Part shown: one piece after another, positions 32,140 through 43,790 of the stretch
Numbering within the stretch: position 1 is the first letter of the stretch
Layout: each line of letters starts with the position of its first letter
From: Corythucha ciliata
Taxonomy: Eukaryota; Arthropoda; Insecta; Hemiptera; Tingidae
Reading direction: 5' to 3'
Assembly (NCBI GenBank): GCA_038030265.1
Contig: CM075939.1
Coordinates: forward strand, 20,379,253 to 20,443,252
Length of the DNA stretch: 64,000 nt
Notes under the pieces: generated by a model
The model's input: the letters and a program-made list of their open reading frames with translations, nothing else
Told to the model about the DNA's origin: nothing
The model's database searches: none
Program-made: the position numbers and the translations under genes

Positions 32140-32285
32140 TATATACCTAATTGAGAAAAAGTGCTCATTCGCTGCTAAAATTGATTAAACTCCAATTCGC
32201 TGATAAAATTGAGAAAAAACGCTAATTATTGGTTAAAAGCGTAAAAATCGCTAGTTAACGGCTAAAAGTGAAAACGCTGTGACTT
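32140..32285 (+). repeat. Degenerate minisatellite, family 2
   Basis: Four or five units with AAATTGAGAAAAAGTGCTC and GCTGCTAAAATTGA, wedged between two fold-back elements. Confidence 0.7.
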
Positions 32286-32322
32286 GTGAAACAACGACTT
32301 ATTCCGGATATTTCTTAATACA

Positions 32323-32466
32323 CTAGGGGGCCTATTCTCTAACAACAAGCAATATTTTTTTCGCCAGCCTTGTGTTTATTTCATTCATTTGTTTGAAGAA
32401 AATTAATGAAATAAACATATGACTTCGAAAAAGCTATTGCTTCGGAGTTAGAGAATAAGCCCCTAG
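32323..32466. mobile_element. MITE C, copy 1
   Basis: CTAGGGGGCCTATTCTCTAAC and the right-end complement GTTAGAGAATAAGCCCCTAG bound 144 bases that fold into one hairpin. A diverged copy is at 40648-40797. Confidence 0.85.
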
Positions 32467-32554
32467 GTATCGAGTATGAACTACAAGTACTATTTTTACA
32501 TGTAAGCCTGTGTAATGTCATGTAACAACCAAATGTGAACAGAATTCGTTTGCT

Positions 32555-32890
32555 GGGGCTATGTACCCACCAGCCACGACAGCCACGATGATTGCACCGA
32601 AGGTGCGGTCCGGTCTCCGTTTCGACCTCAAACCTTCAGCCACCAGGGCTACTCGGTCCTGGTCACATCAGCCCGGCAATTAAGCCGAGTACGGAGCCGA
32701 CGGACCGCCCTTCGCCGGGAGCGGAGGTGCTACTGCACTACGATCCCCGCCGCCGGCTCTTAGCCCGTTCTGGCAAGACCAAGCCGGGGAGGACCCGGCT
32801 CGCCAGAACGGATGAGAACCGTGAGGGCGAAACAGGTACTGAGGATCTTGCGGCTATTATCCATTGCAATAGGCCATAGCCACTACCCAT
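32555..32890 (+). repeat. GC-rich interspersed repeat Y, copy 1
   Basis: This island is far richer in G and C than its surroundings. GCCGAGTACGGAGCCGACGG and CTACTGCACTACG match 63665-63760 on the other strand, where the frame reads STEPMDCSSPGEEVPLHY against STEPTDRPSPGAEVLLHY here. Frame conservation suggests a piece of a coding transposon. I do not recognise the family. Confidence 0.65.
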
Positions 32891-35800
32891 GGGACTAATG
32901 GACCATTATCCACTCCCCCGTACATTACTCATTTCTGATTGAATTGCCATTTTGTCTCTAAAGCTTCGCCGATTTTGTCACCAAACTGGACATTTCCGTC
33001 CGTTGACTCTTGGCTCTACGAAACGGGAACGCCAGTTCAACCTTGGAGCTGATTAATACGTTAGTTTCTACGTCCATCAGGCTATGACGATTATTCGCCG
33101 ATAATCGCTTAGGAAATCGATCACTGTTTCACACCCAACCCCAGCCGACAGAAAAACCAGGAAAGAAAAACTAACCTGTTCGTCACAGTAAGTCAGACAT
33201 GTAGACGTTTTTACGAACTGCATTATTATACCCTTCTTTGAAATGGAACCAAATGTCGCTTTTCACGATATCGTCCGTTTTTTTTTCTGAAACAAGAAGT
33301 ACATTTGTGCGATAGAGTGTAAACGAATTTCATTTTTGCAGAAACAGGAATTCGGCAAAAAAAAAAGTCGGGAAGAAAAACGTCGTTTGTGAAGTTTACT
33401 TTGAATCTGAAGGTATCATGGTACGGTAGAAAAGGGGAGAAGGGTTTAAATACAGAGACAACGTGGTTTTTTTGAGCCGGTGGAGATAAAATGAAGAAAA
33501 TGGATACATTTTGACGTATAAACGCTAGATGGTTCAAATGATGGAAGGGGGAATTTCTGAAGAAGTGAATGAATGCAAACAAGGTGGAAATAAACGCGGG
33601 GATAATGCGAAATTCAACGTAGCGTAAGGTTTTCAATTTCGCTTATGTCAACTCAATCGGCCTTCCCTCCCCCGTACTATTTTATAACCATGATTTCAGG
33701 CTTCAACCAACCCCCGTTTGGGAATGGCTTACGTTTAGGGGGAATCTGGTTTCATCGTTTGAAATGTGCTTTGTCGGCGAGGTAGAGTGGGAGAGAGAGT
33801 TGACTTTGGAGGGACTTGATAGAGTTCCAGGATTTTCCACCGGTAACAATAATAATATCTGTAATAGGGGAAGGAGAGGGAAGTCATCTTTACAGGCTGT
33901 TTACTCAAAGCTAATCTTTCGAGGAAGCTAAAAGTGAAGTCTTACCTTTCTTCCTATCATTTTTAAGGGATTTTTCCACTGGACGTCCAAAAAAATCTTT
34001 CTGCTCCTGCAACAACAAAAAATAAAATTATTTCCTCTATTTGAGGCCCATCTCTTCAATCACCCAATATAAATGTAAATTCATAGGAAAAGGCATGAAA
34101 AAGAAGTCTAACGGTTAGTTGAAGGTGGAAAGGATGCGTGAGGGGAGATAAAAAATTCTAATCTACTCCAATGTATATCTTCACTCTTTCATGAAAAGCC
34201 AACAACTAAAGGATAGGCCCGAGGCCATAATAATGAGGGATTGTGACGTCGAATAGGCTTTTCATTCAATCAAAATTTCAAGTTGCTTTAGTACATCAGC
34301 ACCCCACCAGCTCTTATAATTATAGACACCCTTCTGCGTACTCATTCCAATGAGAGAAAAGCCAAATTCGATTGATGGAACGGAAACGAAACATTTTATG
34401 ATCCAAAGACAAAAAGAAGGGACGATCATTAAATAACCTCATGAATTTCAATTATTTAGAGCAGGCTACCAGTAGAACTAATGCTGGAAACCGAAAACTT
34501 AACTGCCGCTTATATTTCTTCTTTAAGTTTGAGGGCAGTACATAAGACCCAAAGAGCATTTTCTCATCCCCCACTCCACGTCGAAGGCCATTTACCTTTT
34601 CTGACAAGTACAAATGTACCACTTACATTAACGACAATTAAAATTGTACCGTCATCTGGAACTAAATTGGCTGGGTTTATATTCATTTCGTAAAGAATAC
34701 TCTTTGTAGAGCTGTTTAATAAGTCCAATTTACACTGTTTTCCACCGTTTCTTAAACCCCCAAAAAATTAATAATTATGGATGTAATTTATCAACTTGTT
34801 TGCATTCAAAGAAGAAACTTCGTAGTCAAAAAAGTTGGCCAAGAAACCACAAACAAGACGTCATTAGGGATTTAATGTATCCATACAAAAAGCGGGGGTT
34901 TCCACTGACAAAAGACCTTCCCCGTAGCAATACACACAATTCTTTTGTTAACATCATACCCCTGTGGCGAAGGAAAAAAAAAAAAAAAAAAAGATTGCAA
35001 AAGTCGGTGATGAAATAACGTTGAAGTGAGGAAGTGGTGGCGTCGATGAAGAGGAAGTAGGGTGGGGGAGGAGGATAGGTTTGAAAAAGATATTCAGGGT
35101 AATGGGGCGGGACGCTGTCGCTCCAAGCTTCCTCCACCCCCGCAAAGGCTGAGAATAGAAGATGGATAAAAAGTTTAGCATGTGAATAAAAAAAGGGGTA
35201 TTTTTGTTGTCGTCAAAAGAAAAATGAATTGTAAGACTCCCTGCTGAAACCTCTTACTTACTCCTGAAACTTACAAATACGCCGGAGATAGAAATAAAAT
35301 TGTTGTGCCAACATCGGGGTAGATTTTCAAAAAAGTTAAATACTTGCAAGCATGTTTATACGAACGCCCGCCGCAGTAATAAAGAGAAATCCAATCGCAA
35401 CAATAAACGTCGCCTTCCATTCAAAAAAGAGATTTACTGCCAGTAACTTCCCTTTTATACAATCCGGTAATGGACCAACAATATACGAGATAAAAGGAAT
35501 AAGATTGGGGAGGCGGCGTTTGTTGAAAAGAAATAGGAAGAGAGTCAAGAGGGTACAATGGCCGGTTGGGGGAAGAAAAGAGAGATTTTATTGGGCAGTT
35601 TCACCGGGGCCTTTCGAAAGATGTTAGTAGAAGGGGTAAAAGTACATGTGGTTTACTTCTTCAAGTCCATTAGAAACAGTAGATAGTAAAAAGAATTCCA
35701 TAATAGTCTGGCAATGGCAAGTGCGGTAACGGTACGTAGAATGAAAATAAGGAATTCCATGAGATGACAGGGGATTACCTTAATTAAAATGCCTATTCAG

Positions 35801-36460
35801 CGTAAAAGCATACAAATTTTACTTTTAATGTTTATCTGTAATAAATACTTAATTCACTTCGAACCTTCCACGTTTTCATTATTTTTCCTTGACAGAAACG
35901 TAATAAAACAGGGTAACCTTTTTTTTTTTTTTTAGTTTTATTAGCCGGAACCATTTTCCAACCTAATTTTCACCGAATGAAATTCGGCACTTGATCGACA
36001 ACGTAATTTTTAATTATTCACACTCTTTCACCCACAATGACGAGGGTTTGAAAACTCGGGCAAAATTCAATTGCACGCAACCCTCTCCACCGCCACTAAA
36101 CCTTGTACAACTCAAAAATGTCAAAAACGAAAACTGAATTTAGGGGAAGGGGTGGACAATAAAAGAGAATAAAGAGACAATGAGTGAGCGGGGAAGGGTT
36201 AAGTTTAAAGAGAAAAGCTTACATAATTGAGTGTTGGTTAATTACTAAATTGACCGCAGCCCCACAACGAAACCGGTAGAATTTATTTTTTCTTCGAGAA
36301 TATGGAACGGGGTTTTGACAGTCGACCGTGGCATTACTTTGTCATACTGAGCAAAACAGTGACATTGAAGTTGAACAGACGCATCCTAAAAGCCTAGCAA
36401 GTCATTTCGGGCTAGTTCTATGAACGACGTTAGTCCTAAAGCTATATGTATAATTATTTA
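32890..36460. other. Intergenic DNA without recognised gene or repeat family
   Basis: Open frames are present but none has a recognisable domain. A-rich and T-rich runs occur at 34974-34992 and 35921-35936. Confidence 0.45.
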
Positions 36461-36466
36461 AAATAA

Positions 36467-36757
36467 GCGCGCCTCGATGGTGTAATGGATACAATCTTCG
36501 CTAAGCAAACCCAGCGGGCCTGAGTTAGAATCCAGCCATAGCCCATTACACTAGAAGGCTGCGGCGAGCTGTGACACGGCACACTCGGCTTGGTGTGGGC
36601 GTTCCCGGCGATGTACGTTCAACAAACCGCGCATCGACCGAAACGCCCGCGTAGTACGGATGTGATGTGCACAGTTAGATCTGGGTATTGCGTAGGAGGC
36701 CAAAGTAGGCTTAGGCGCCTAACTGGTTCAAAGCCCGGCGCCCCCAAAAACAACAAT
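36467..36757 (+). mobile_element. tRNA-derived SINE, family A, copy 2
   Basis: GCGCGCCTCGATGGTGTAAT and the whole body match the copy at 23651, ending GCGCCCCCAAAAACAACAA. The B box has changed to GAGTTAGAATCC, so pol III activity is unlikely. Confidence 0.88.
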
Positions 36758-37194
36758 TATTTTAAATAAGTAAAATAAATACATTATAAATAAAGCCGTC
36801 GTATACAATCATCGTTCAAATTATTTTGGGAAGAAGAAAAGGACCTACGGACCTACCCTACCGTAAAAGATCTATAGGTACAGTTATTTTCTCGTTCACA
36901 TGGATGCCTGGAGTCATTCAGCTGCGGCATTCGCTCCAAACACTGCGCTCCGTATACAGAAAGATAGCTCCCAATTTCAAAATTTCTGAGAATGTATCCA
37001 CTTTCTGTGATACGCACCATACCACCCACCGTTAGTCTCTTAGGTAGCGAACATGTACTAAAGCTCCAATTCGCGGTTTCTCAATGCAACATGCAGGCCA
37101 AAATTCAGAATGAATCGCTGATTCGCAATGCGCTGAGGACATTTTACAGGTGAAATATAGAAAAGAACCCTAACGCCCCTTCCCCCTTCCACGG

Positions 37195-37576
37195 CCCCTT
37201 GGTCCTTGAACTAAGTACGCGGCAAAAATTGAGAAAAAGCGCAATTTTATAGCTAATACTAATACAAAAATTTCGGCTAAAATTGACGAAACGCCAATTC
37301 AGTGCTAATACATATATTGACAAAATCGCTAAATCGCTGGTGAAATTGATAAAAGGCGCTTAAACGACGCGACGAACGACGAGAAAAAAAGGCGCTATAA
37401 TTAGAGGCAAAAATTAAGAAAAACGCTGAATCATGGTCGAAAATTTAGAAAAATCACTAAATTGCGAGATGAAAATGCTAGGTACTTCGTTAATAAATTG
37501 AGTAAAACGATAATTAGGGCTAAAACTGAGGAAAACCGTTAACTCACGGGTAGAATAAGTGAGAAAAGGTGCTAAC
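37195..37576 (+). repeat. Degenerate minisatellite, family 2
   Basis: About 12 units (AAAATTGAGAAAAAGCGC and AATTGACGAAACGCC forms). It leads without a gap into long repeat Z at 37577. Confidence 0.75.
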
Positions 37577-37960
37577 GGGGAACTTGCATGAAAGCCCGAT
37601 TTGGGAGAAAAGTAAACCGGTGAATTGGCACATGGGCAGAAGGAAATCAACGATAGTTGCAGCCCGATTGGTGCATTTGGTGATTTTTAAATAAATTTCA
37701 AACTTCTTCAAGAAGGGATGGATGGTGAGAGGTGAAAAGACGTCAATGGTCACTTGTGAAGCATCTGAGGGAACTATAACATGTTTTGTTTACAAATAAC
37801 AAGAAACATTTTCCCCCTGAAAATGCTCCCCACACCATCCATTTCATTCAATAACCTTTGACGTAAATAAATCCTTGATTGCTTTCAATGTTTAATGTGA
37901 GCAATAGCCTTGTGAAAGAGCTCACTTCAAGAAACACCAGTGCTTGAAAAATGTGCAAGT
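37577..37960 (+). repeat. Long interspersed repeat Z, copy 1
   Basis: It starts GGGGAACTTGCATGAAAGC and contains GTGCATTTGGTGATTTTTAA, GACGTCAATGGTCACTTGTG and ATGTTTAATGTGAGCAATAG. Copies 2 and 3 are at 57101-57545 and 57722-58050, all in plus orientation and all embedded in family 2 minisatellite. Confidence 0.88.
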
Positions 37961-38019
37961 AACTCATTAGCGGCAAAAATGAGGAAAAACGCTAAATCAT
38001 TGTCAAAACGCAGCTTTTA

Positions 38020-38260
38020 CACTTTTTATTATTCATGGATGTAAAAAGATCCTTCTCGAAATTACACAAAAATCGACACCCTACACTCCTACGATCTCAA
38101 AACACCCACTTTGGACCCAATTTTGACTCATAAAAACTCAAGGAAATCAAGCTGGTGAGATGTTATAGGGCTAACTAGATCAGAAATTGAGTTTTTTCGA
38201 GCAATCCTAGGGCAAGATACGGCCCCGACGACGGACGGACATTCAAGAAATCGAATCTAG
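38020..38260 (+). repeat. Long interspersed repeat X, copy 2
   Basis: It matches 28225-28515 and again directly follows a short family 2 array (37965-38010). Confidence 0.72.
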
Positions 38261-38424
38261 ACAAGTTAAAACGAACAAGGGAAAATGGGATAGGTTGTAA
38301 CACTTTTTACATGACCGAAAAAACTTAGGTGAATTATTTAGAATAAGTAATAAACCAAAATTGAGAAAAATCTCTAATTAGCGAATACATATAATAACGC
38401 TGTGTTCCGTAGTAGTGTTGGGTT

Positions 38425-38573
38425 CTGGGGCCCTATTCAGATGTGTCGGGAAAAAATGTCGCAAGTACGGTTTCCAAGGCGGGATAATGTAATTTCTTAT
38501 ACGGCGGCCTTGGATCCCTCTTGATTCTTGCGGCATTTTCTTCCCGACAACTCTGAATGCGATACGCCCCCAG
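38425..38573. mobile_element. MITE D, copy 1
   Basis: CTGGGGCCCTATTCAGATG pairs with the right end near GAATGCGATACGCCCCCAG. The arms continue through GTCGGGAAAAAATGTCGCAAG. A copy with a diverged left end is at 58425-58564. Confidence 0.8.
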
Positions 38574-38584
38574 GTCTTTCATGA

Positions 38585-38785
38585 CCAAATTTCGTTTATT
38601 TGGTTATTGCAACCAACATCGAGGGATACGTTTCAAATACAAAAAACGCGAAAATTTGGTTTTTGCTCGTACAAAAAACATTTTACGAGTTCATCTCCTT
38701 TAACAAAGGGGGTGGCTCTCAGAAATACGAAATTCGCGGGTTTGGCTCTTTTAAAACCAAGTTTAACGATTCAGGCTCTTAGTCC
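38585..38785 (-). repeat. Degenerate minisatellite, family 1 (minus orientation)
   Basis: About six units, such as AATTCGCGGGTTTGGCTC. The frame at 38600-38993 is partly a shadow of it. Confidence 0.65.
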
Positions 38786-38849
38786 AGTCAATAGGGGATT
38801 TGGCGGGGACAAACGTATAGAAGTAGTTTTGTCAACGGACATATATGTT

Positions 38850-40090
38850 TCTTGGGGTGCTAAATCCGAATCTGAACTTTGCCAACAAAAAATCGGTCGG
38901 CTTCACGCCGACTTTTTCTACTCAATTGATTACACCTCTGGAACCATGTACTTTTCGATGATGGTGCTCCTTTGCATTTTTGAAATAGACTAAATTTGTG
39001 ACAATGTATAAGCCCAATTTCATCTCCGTACGACTAATAGTTCCTGAGACATGTCCCCTCAAAAATTGACCATTTTCTGCCGCTGACGGAAAACTGGCTG
39101 GAGCCTGAAGCAGGAAAAACTGATAAATGTTTGGTGCAATCTCTTTCAGATACACCTCCTTACATTTCCCAAAAAATTCCTGAATATTCCACGTCGGGTG
39201 TTGGCACTGCACGAGCTTGAATTTGGATTTGAGGGCCCTTTTGTTCGATTTGCTGAAATATCTCTGCAACCATCGGTGTAGACTGATCGTTCTTTTAGGC
39301 TTAGCTTGAAGGCCACAAAAAAAGGCCACAACAAGTTCCCATTCGCGTTTTTTCTTCGATCGCAAGGTATAGCGGAATCCACGTGAACAACTGTGCAAAA
39401 TATAATAGGTCTGCCTAACTTTTTCTATGACGAACCGGAAATCAAGGAAACGATTGATTTTATCGAAATCAAGGATACACATTGAAAAGTAGTAGAGGGG
39501 GACTATAAACGCACCCATCTGACGAAGGTTTAGCCAAACTGGGAACCTAGAGTTATGAACTTATCTCACAAAATTTTCTATGGATTCTTTAGCGAAAATA
39601 TAAAGAACACCATTTCACACAACTTCCAACCTCCTTTGAGAAAGCCCATGAAAATTTCTTCCGTTGGACGCGAGCGTTTCATAATAATAAAAGTGTGCTC
39701 TTTTAGGGTTGTCACCAAAATTACCCTAAATACAGCTGGAATGAGAGATTTTTCAGTTGTACTGAAAAATATGGGACTGTGTCAAAAAATAATGAATAAA
39801 TTACGCACTACCTACTAGATAGCTCAAAAGCGCCTGTGAGTCTTAAAATGACTCGCTTCGTGTGCACGCGCACTCAGACTGTCACGATACTTCGGACGAG
39901 AAACTGGGTTTCCCACCCACCCACTCGTCAATTTTGTGAGGGTTCAAATCTCAGGAACTATTGGTCGCACGAAGATACAATTGGGCTTAAATTGTCAAAA
40001 ATTTAGTCTATTCCAAAAATGCAAAGGAGCACCATCATCGAAAAGTACATAGTTCCAGAGATATAATCAATGAGGAAGAAACATGATTTT
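38850..40090. mobile_element. Long fold-back DNA element with 160-base arms
   Basis: GTACTTTTCGATGATGGTGC and CTCCTTTGCATTTTTGAAAT in the left arm (38915-39072) recur reversed at 39922-40085. The interior holds an open frame on the minus strand. Its left subterminal block (GGCTTCACGCCGAC) also occurs inside the element at 43791-44995, so the two are related. Confidence 0.82.
38922..39518 (-). CDS. Uncharacterised 198-residue frame inside the fold-back element
   Basis: This is one of the longer open frames in the window. It begins MGAFIVPLYYFSMCILDFDK and is rich in Lys and aromatic residues in the middle (SKKKREWELVVAFFCGLQ). Its C-terminal quarter overlaps the left inverted arm. I recognise no domain or catalytic motif. 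It could be a transposase fragment or an accident of the sequence. Confidence 0.25.
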   Translation of the reverse strand: MGAFIVPLYYFSMCILDFDKINRFLDFRFVIEKVRQTYYILHSCSRGFRYTLRSKKKREWELVVAFFCGLQAKPKRTISLHRWLQRYFSKSNKRALKSKFKLVQCQHPTWNIQEFFGKCKEVYLKEIAPNIYQFFLLQAPASFPSAAENGQFLRGHVSGTISRTEMKLGLYIVTNLVYFKNAKEHHHRKVHGSRGVIN

Positions 40091-40647
40091 TTTAAAATTT
40101 TTATTCTGAAAGCGTGTTCAACCATAAACACGATGAGATGTATACCTAACGAACTATTCATCAATAAAACCATTAAAAAAATGTTTGAAAGTAGTTAATT
40201 CGAAATTTCTGTTTTCCCTCCAAGCGATTTTATATTCTGCCCCTCCTGCCTATGGGCTTAGTGCAAAGTTTAAAATGAGAGCGCTCTAGGTTTCAAACTG
40301 TGCGATTCTTGTTCCGACTTTCTCTTCACTTTTCATGGTATTCTAAGTGAAAATGTGTGAGTCGCTTTGTAATTTCCCGTTTTTTAACTGTAAAATTAAT
40401 GAGATGGCCTCTCAAGATTTTTGCCAACTTTTTAAGTACATAAATTTTATGAAAAAAATATTTTGAAGTCACACATGTAGCTAGAAGAGACAAGAAAAAA
40501 TTAATTTTTGGCCCATCGACGTCCTATGGTCGAACTGCGAACTTGAATTTTTATAATAATTATTAGTCCATTCATTTCCACCCTCAGGCCAATTTTGTAA
40601 TTTTTCAGGGTTCGTATTTGATGCCATACTTCACTTCATTTCATTAA

Positions 40648-40797
40648 AATCATTTTAAAAAATGTAACAAATGCCAGCAAAAAAGCAATATATTTTTCAT
40701 AGCAATAATTCTATTTCATTCATTTGATTGAAGAAAATGAATAAAGTAGAAACATTGCTTCGAAAAACATATTGCTTTTTTGTTAGAGAATAGGCAC
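40648..40797. mobile_element. MITE C, copy 2 (diverged)
   Basis: AGCAAAAAAGCAATATATTT at the left pairs with AAACATATTGCTTTTTTG at the right. The outer right end TTAGAGAATAGGCACCCT matches the family at 32323. Confidence 0.7.
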
Positions 40798-40931
40798 CCT
40801 GGGTCCCTTTTACACGAGTAAGTTTTTTGATCAAAAATATGTTCATTGAACATATATACAGATGTAAATTCTGTAAATTTTTCTTAAAATGGCTGCTTTG
40901 ATTAAAAAGCTTAGGCCCATATTCATAGACA

Positions 40932-41080
40932 TTTTTTAAGGCCCGTTCACAAGCTCTATGTTTGTGTTGTGTGGTGTCTATGCAACCTATAAAAATGCTT
41001 TATTTTTCGAGGGATTGAATTTGTTTGGCTGCACAGACTCCACAGAACGTAAACATAGAGCTTGTGAACGGGCCTTTAAA
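40932..41080. mobile_element. MITE E, hairpin with AAGGCCCGTTCACAAGC ends
   Basis: Inverted arms of about 30 bases (TTAAGGCCCGTTCACAAGCT and on through CTATGTTT) flank about 90 bases with no coding sequence. Confidence 0.85.
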
Positions 41081-41089
41081 CTTAAATTT

Positions 41090-43330
41090 CCTTAAGTGGG
41101 CGTCAAAACAGATGATTTAATACCAACAAAAACTGGATTGACTTTTACTTGGGAGAATTTTAACTTAAGTAGCGACTAGGGATACGGACCTTACTCGTCT
41201 AAAAGGGGTTTACACAATTAAGTTTTTTGATCAATTAAGGCATTAAAAAAAAGAAAAAAAGTGGCATATGTTTCAAGCCCGAAATTGTCTGTTTGCGATC
41301 AGGTTGAACATATTTTTGAGAAATACTCAACGTAGTTTAAGCATGACCCCCCTCTCACCACTTTTGATTCCATTTTCCGGGAAAAGAAACCGGAAATATC
41401 AGGAAAAGTGGCTCCTATATGTTTTCCTTTTTCACTGGTGGTGTGCAATCCCCCCCCCCCCGGGAAGAGAACCTTTTTGTTTTGTCCCCCCCCCCCCATT
41501 CATAAAATGCTGGATCCGCCACTGGATCTGGGATTGGTCTATTATGCATTCCTAGCTGTGCGTTTTAGAAATTTAACAAAGGGCTAGTATAAGATGTCAA
41601 ACATGATTTATTTTGAAATGTAAAGAACGAGAAACGCGAAGATTTTTGCAATTAAAAATAGGTGTATTAGGCTACATAGGTACACATTAATTAAAATATG
41701 TATACGTTTCCATAGGCTTATTATTATTAATCAGTGGGCCCCGCACCCGGCCATGTCAAGTCCGCCAAAGTCAATGCCCTTATTACAGGGTTAAATAATG
41801 TCATCTCAAAGAGTTTTTGAAGAAAATTAAAGCTTAATTATTTCTTTAAATTCCCTTATTGTTTCCTGACACCCTTCTTTTCCAAAGGCTATAAATAGGA
41901 AGAGGAGAACTATATGTGCATTATGCACGCCCAAGTGCATTTGCCCCCCCCCCCCAATTTTTTAAAATTCCGAACCAATCTGTGGGCATGTAGAATAAAA
42001 ACGTCGGCAAATCAAAGTTTTCTGCCACATGTACTCTTTTTTCTTTTCTAACGAAAACAGAGACCTGTTAGCTCCGCCCTTCTGCCACTCTGCGGGAATA
42101 ATAAGCCAACAACTTTTTAGTGTAAGTGGAAAACCATTGAAGAAGGGGGGACGAGAGTTTCAGCTAGTGCATTCCTGCTAGAAAATACATAAAGTGCTTC
42201 AGTAGAAAAATTACTGAATTGCTCTAACTGGCTTTTCCTGTTGACGGCCAGGATCCACTTCACCCGGTCTCTCTTTTTCGTAAGGTTTATTGGGAAAACC
42301 GTAAATTGTAGGCCTTTATATTTATCAGGCGAATTAATGTAACCCACAACACAGCACTGCACCGTTTTAATGGAAGGAAAAGCTTGAAAGCGTCCTTTAA
42401 ACGAGCGTCAGAGCACGTTCTTCGTAGGGATTCAGTATAGAGGAGAGTGAACTGAAGTTAGAACAAGTATTGCGTTAGTCTGCCGCTAGTCTGCAGGACT
42501 GTCACTTTGCACTAAGCCCATTGGCGATTGTAGCTAAGGGATACGATATCTGGCGGCGTTTCAGAGAAACATTGAGTCCGGTACTCCATGTGATTTGTTG
42601 TTGTCGTTTGACAACAAACTACAACAAAGGTTTTCTACAATAAGGAAGTTCATGTATCAAAAATGTTGGTCAGTGATACTTTATTACTGTGAACTACGGC
42701 TAAATAATCCGACGGTGACGAGAAGGCCTCGATATTGTACCTTTGGCATCACCGAATCAAGAAAACAAGGTTGTGCGGGAGCGCATTACACCCGTGCAGA
42801 AATTTTCACTGTCGGCTATTTGTTGGTGCAAGAAAACTCGAAAACACCGATTCAAAAACGTTTTCGACCATTTTGCTGAACCCGTGCCGTTCTCTGAGCA
42901 CTAAAACGAAACGGAGAGCTGGCGAGTACCAATAAAGAAATGACAAGGTGCCGTTGGGATGTCTCTCAAGGGTGAATCCAGAGAAAACTGCTGTGTCTTC
43001 GGTTGCTCTTCCCGTCGTGACTGAGACACAACATTGTCATTTCATTGTTTCCCTAAAATTGAGGGTTCAACGGTGTCAGTTGTCAATTAGCCCATTGTTG
43101 GGAGAAAGTTGACCGCAGGAAGGCTTGGGATCTTGCTTGACGTTTGAGCATAAATGTATCAGAAACCAAGTTCGTCAGTTCTCGTCACTTTAGGCCAACT
43201 GACTACTTTTTTCCTGGTATGTTACGGACGTTGACCAAAAAAACACTTTAAAAAAACACAAAACTTGTTATCATTTAACATATGTGGGGAGTACCGGTTT
43301 CATTATCACACGACACTAACGTCACTAAGG
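41090..43330. other. Intergenic DNA with poly-C runs and a transposon-end-like motif
   Basis: C runs of 11-14 lie at about 41450, 41489 and 41945. GGATCCGCCACTGGATC at about 41513 resembles termini of animal hAT-like elements, but no partner end is visible. No gene is recognised. Confidence 0.4.
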
Positions 43331-43344
43331 CTCTATAAGTATAG

Positions 43345-43625
43345 GTTCTCTAACGCCACTAGAGAACCTTTAAAACACAGGTACTGCAACACGGATTTCA
43401 GCGCCATATTTGGTCCCTCAGTTGTTAGGGTAAACAAAATATCATGAATGAAAAAATTGTCATCGTAACAGCAAACAAACGCGGAACGCGATCGAAATAA
43501 ATCAAAAAATATTACTTGTCAATGAGATCAGGTGATAATTATAATCAAGTGAGGGACCAAGCATGGCGCCGATTTCCGTGTTGCAGTACTCGTGTTTTAT
43601 AGTGCCTTAACTGCGGTAGCTTATA
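43345..43625. mobile_element. Fold-back element, 280 bases
   Basis: TACTGCAACACGGATTTCAG and GCGCCAT.TTTGGTCCCTCA on the left are reverse-complemented at 43545-43605. There is no coding sequence. Confidence 0.75.
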
Positions 43626-43656
43626 CATTATACTGAAGCAAAATATTATTATCTTT

Positions 43657-43788
43657 TAGTGCATTTCATTTAAAAAATGCACTATTGGTCTCGCCCTGAT
43701 GGTCGCACATATGGGTTGTGATACATTTTTTTCATGTTTCAGAACCCCTAGAACACGAATCCGATGTTCCGAGGTTCAATTTCCGATA
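43657..43788 (+). repeat. Conserved GTGCATTT...AAATGCAC repeat, copy 3
   Basis: It matches 29071-29210 up to the element end and contains a perfect small palindrome around GTGCATTTCATTTAAAAAAT. Confidence 0.8.
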
Positions 43789-43790
43789 TA

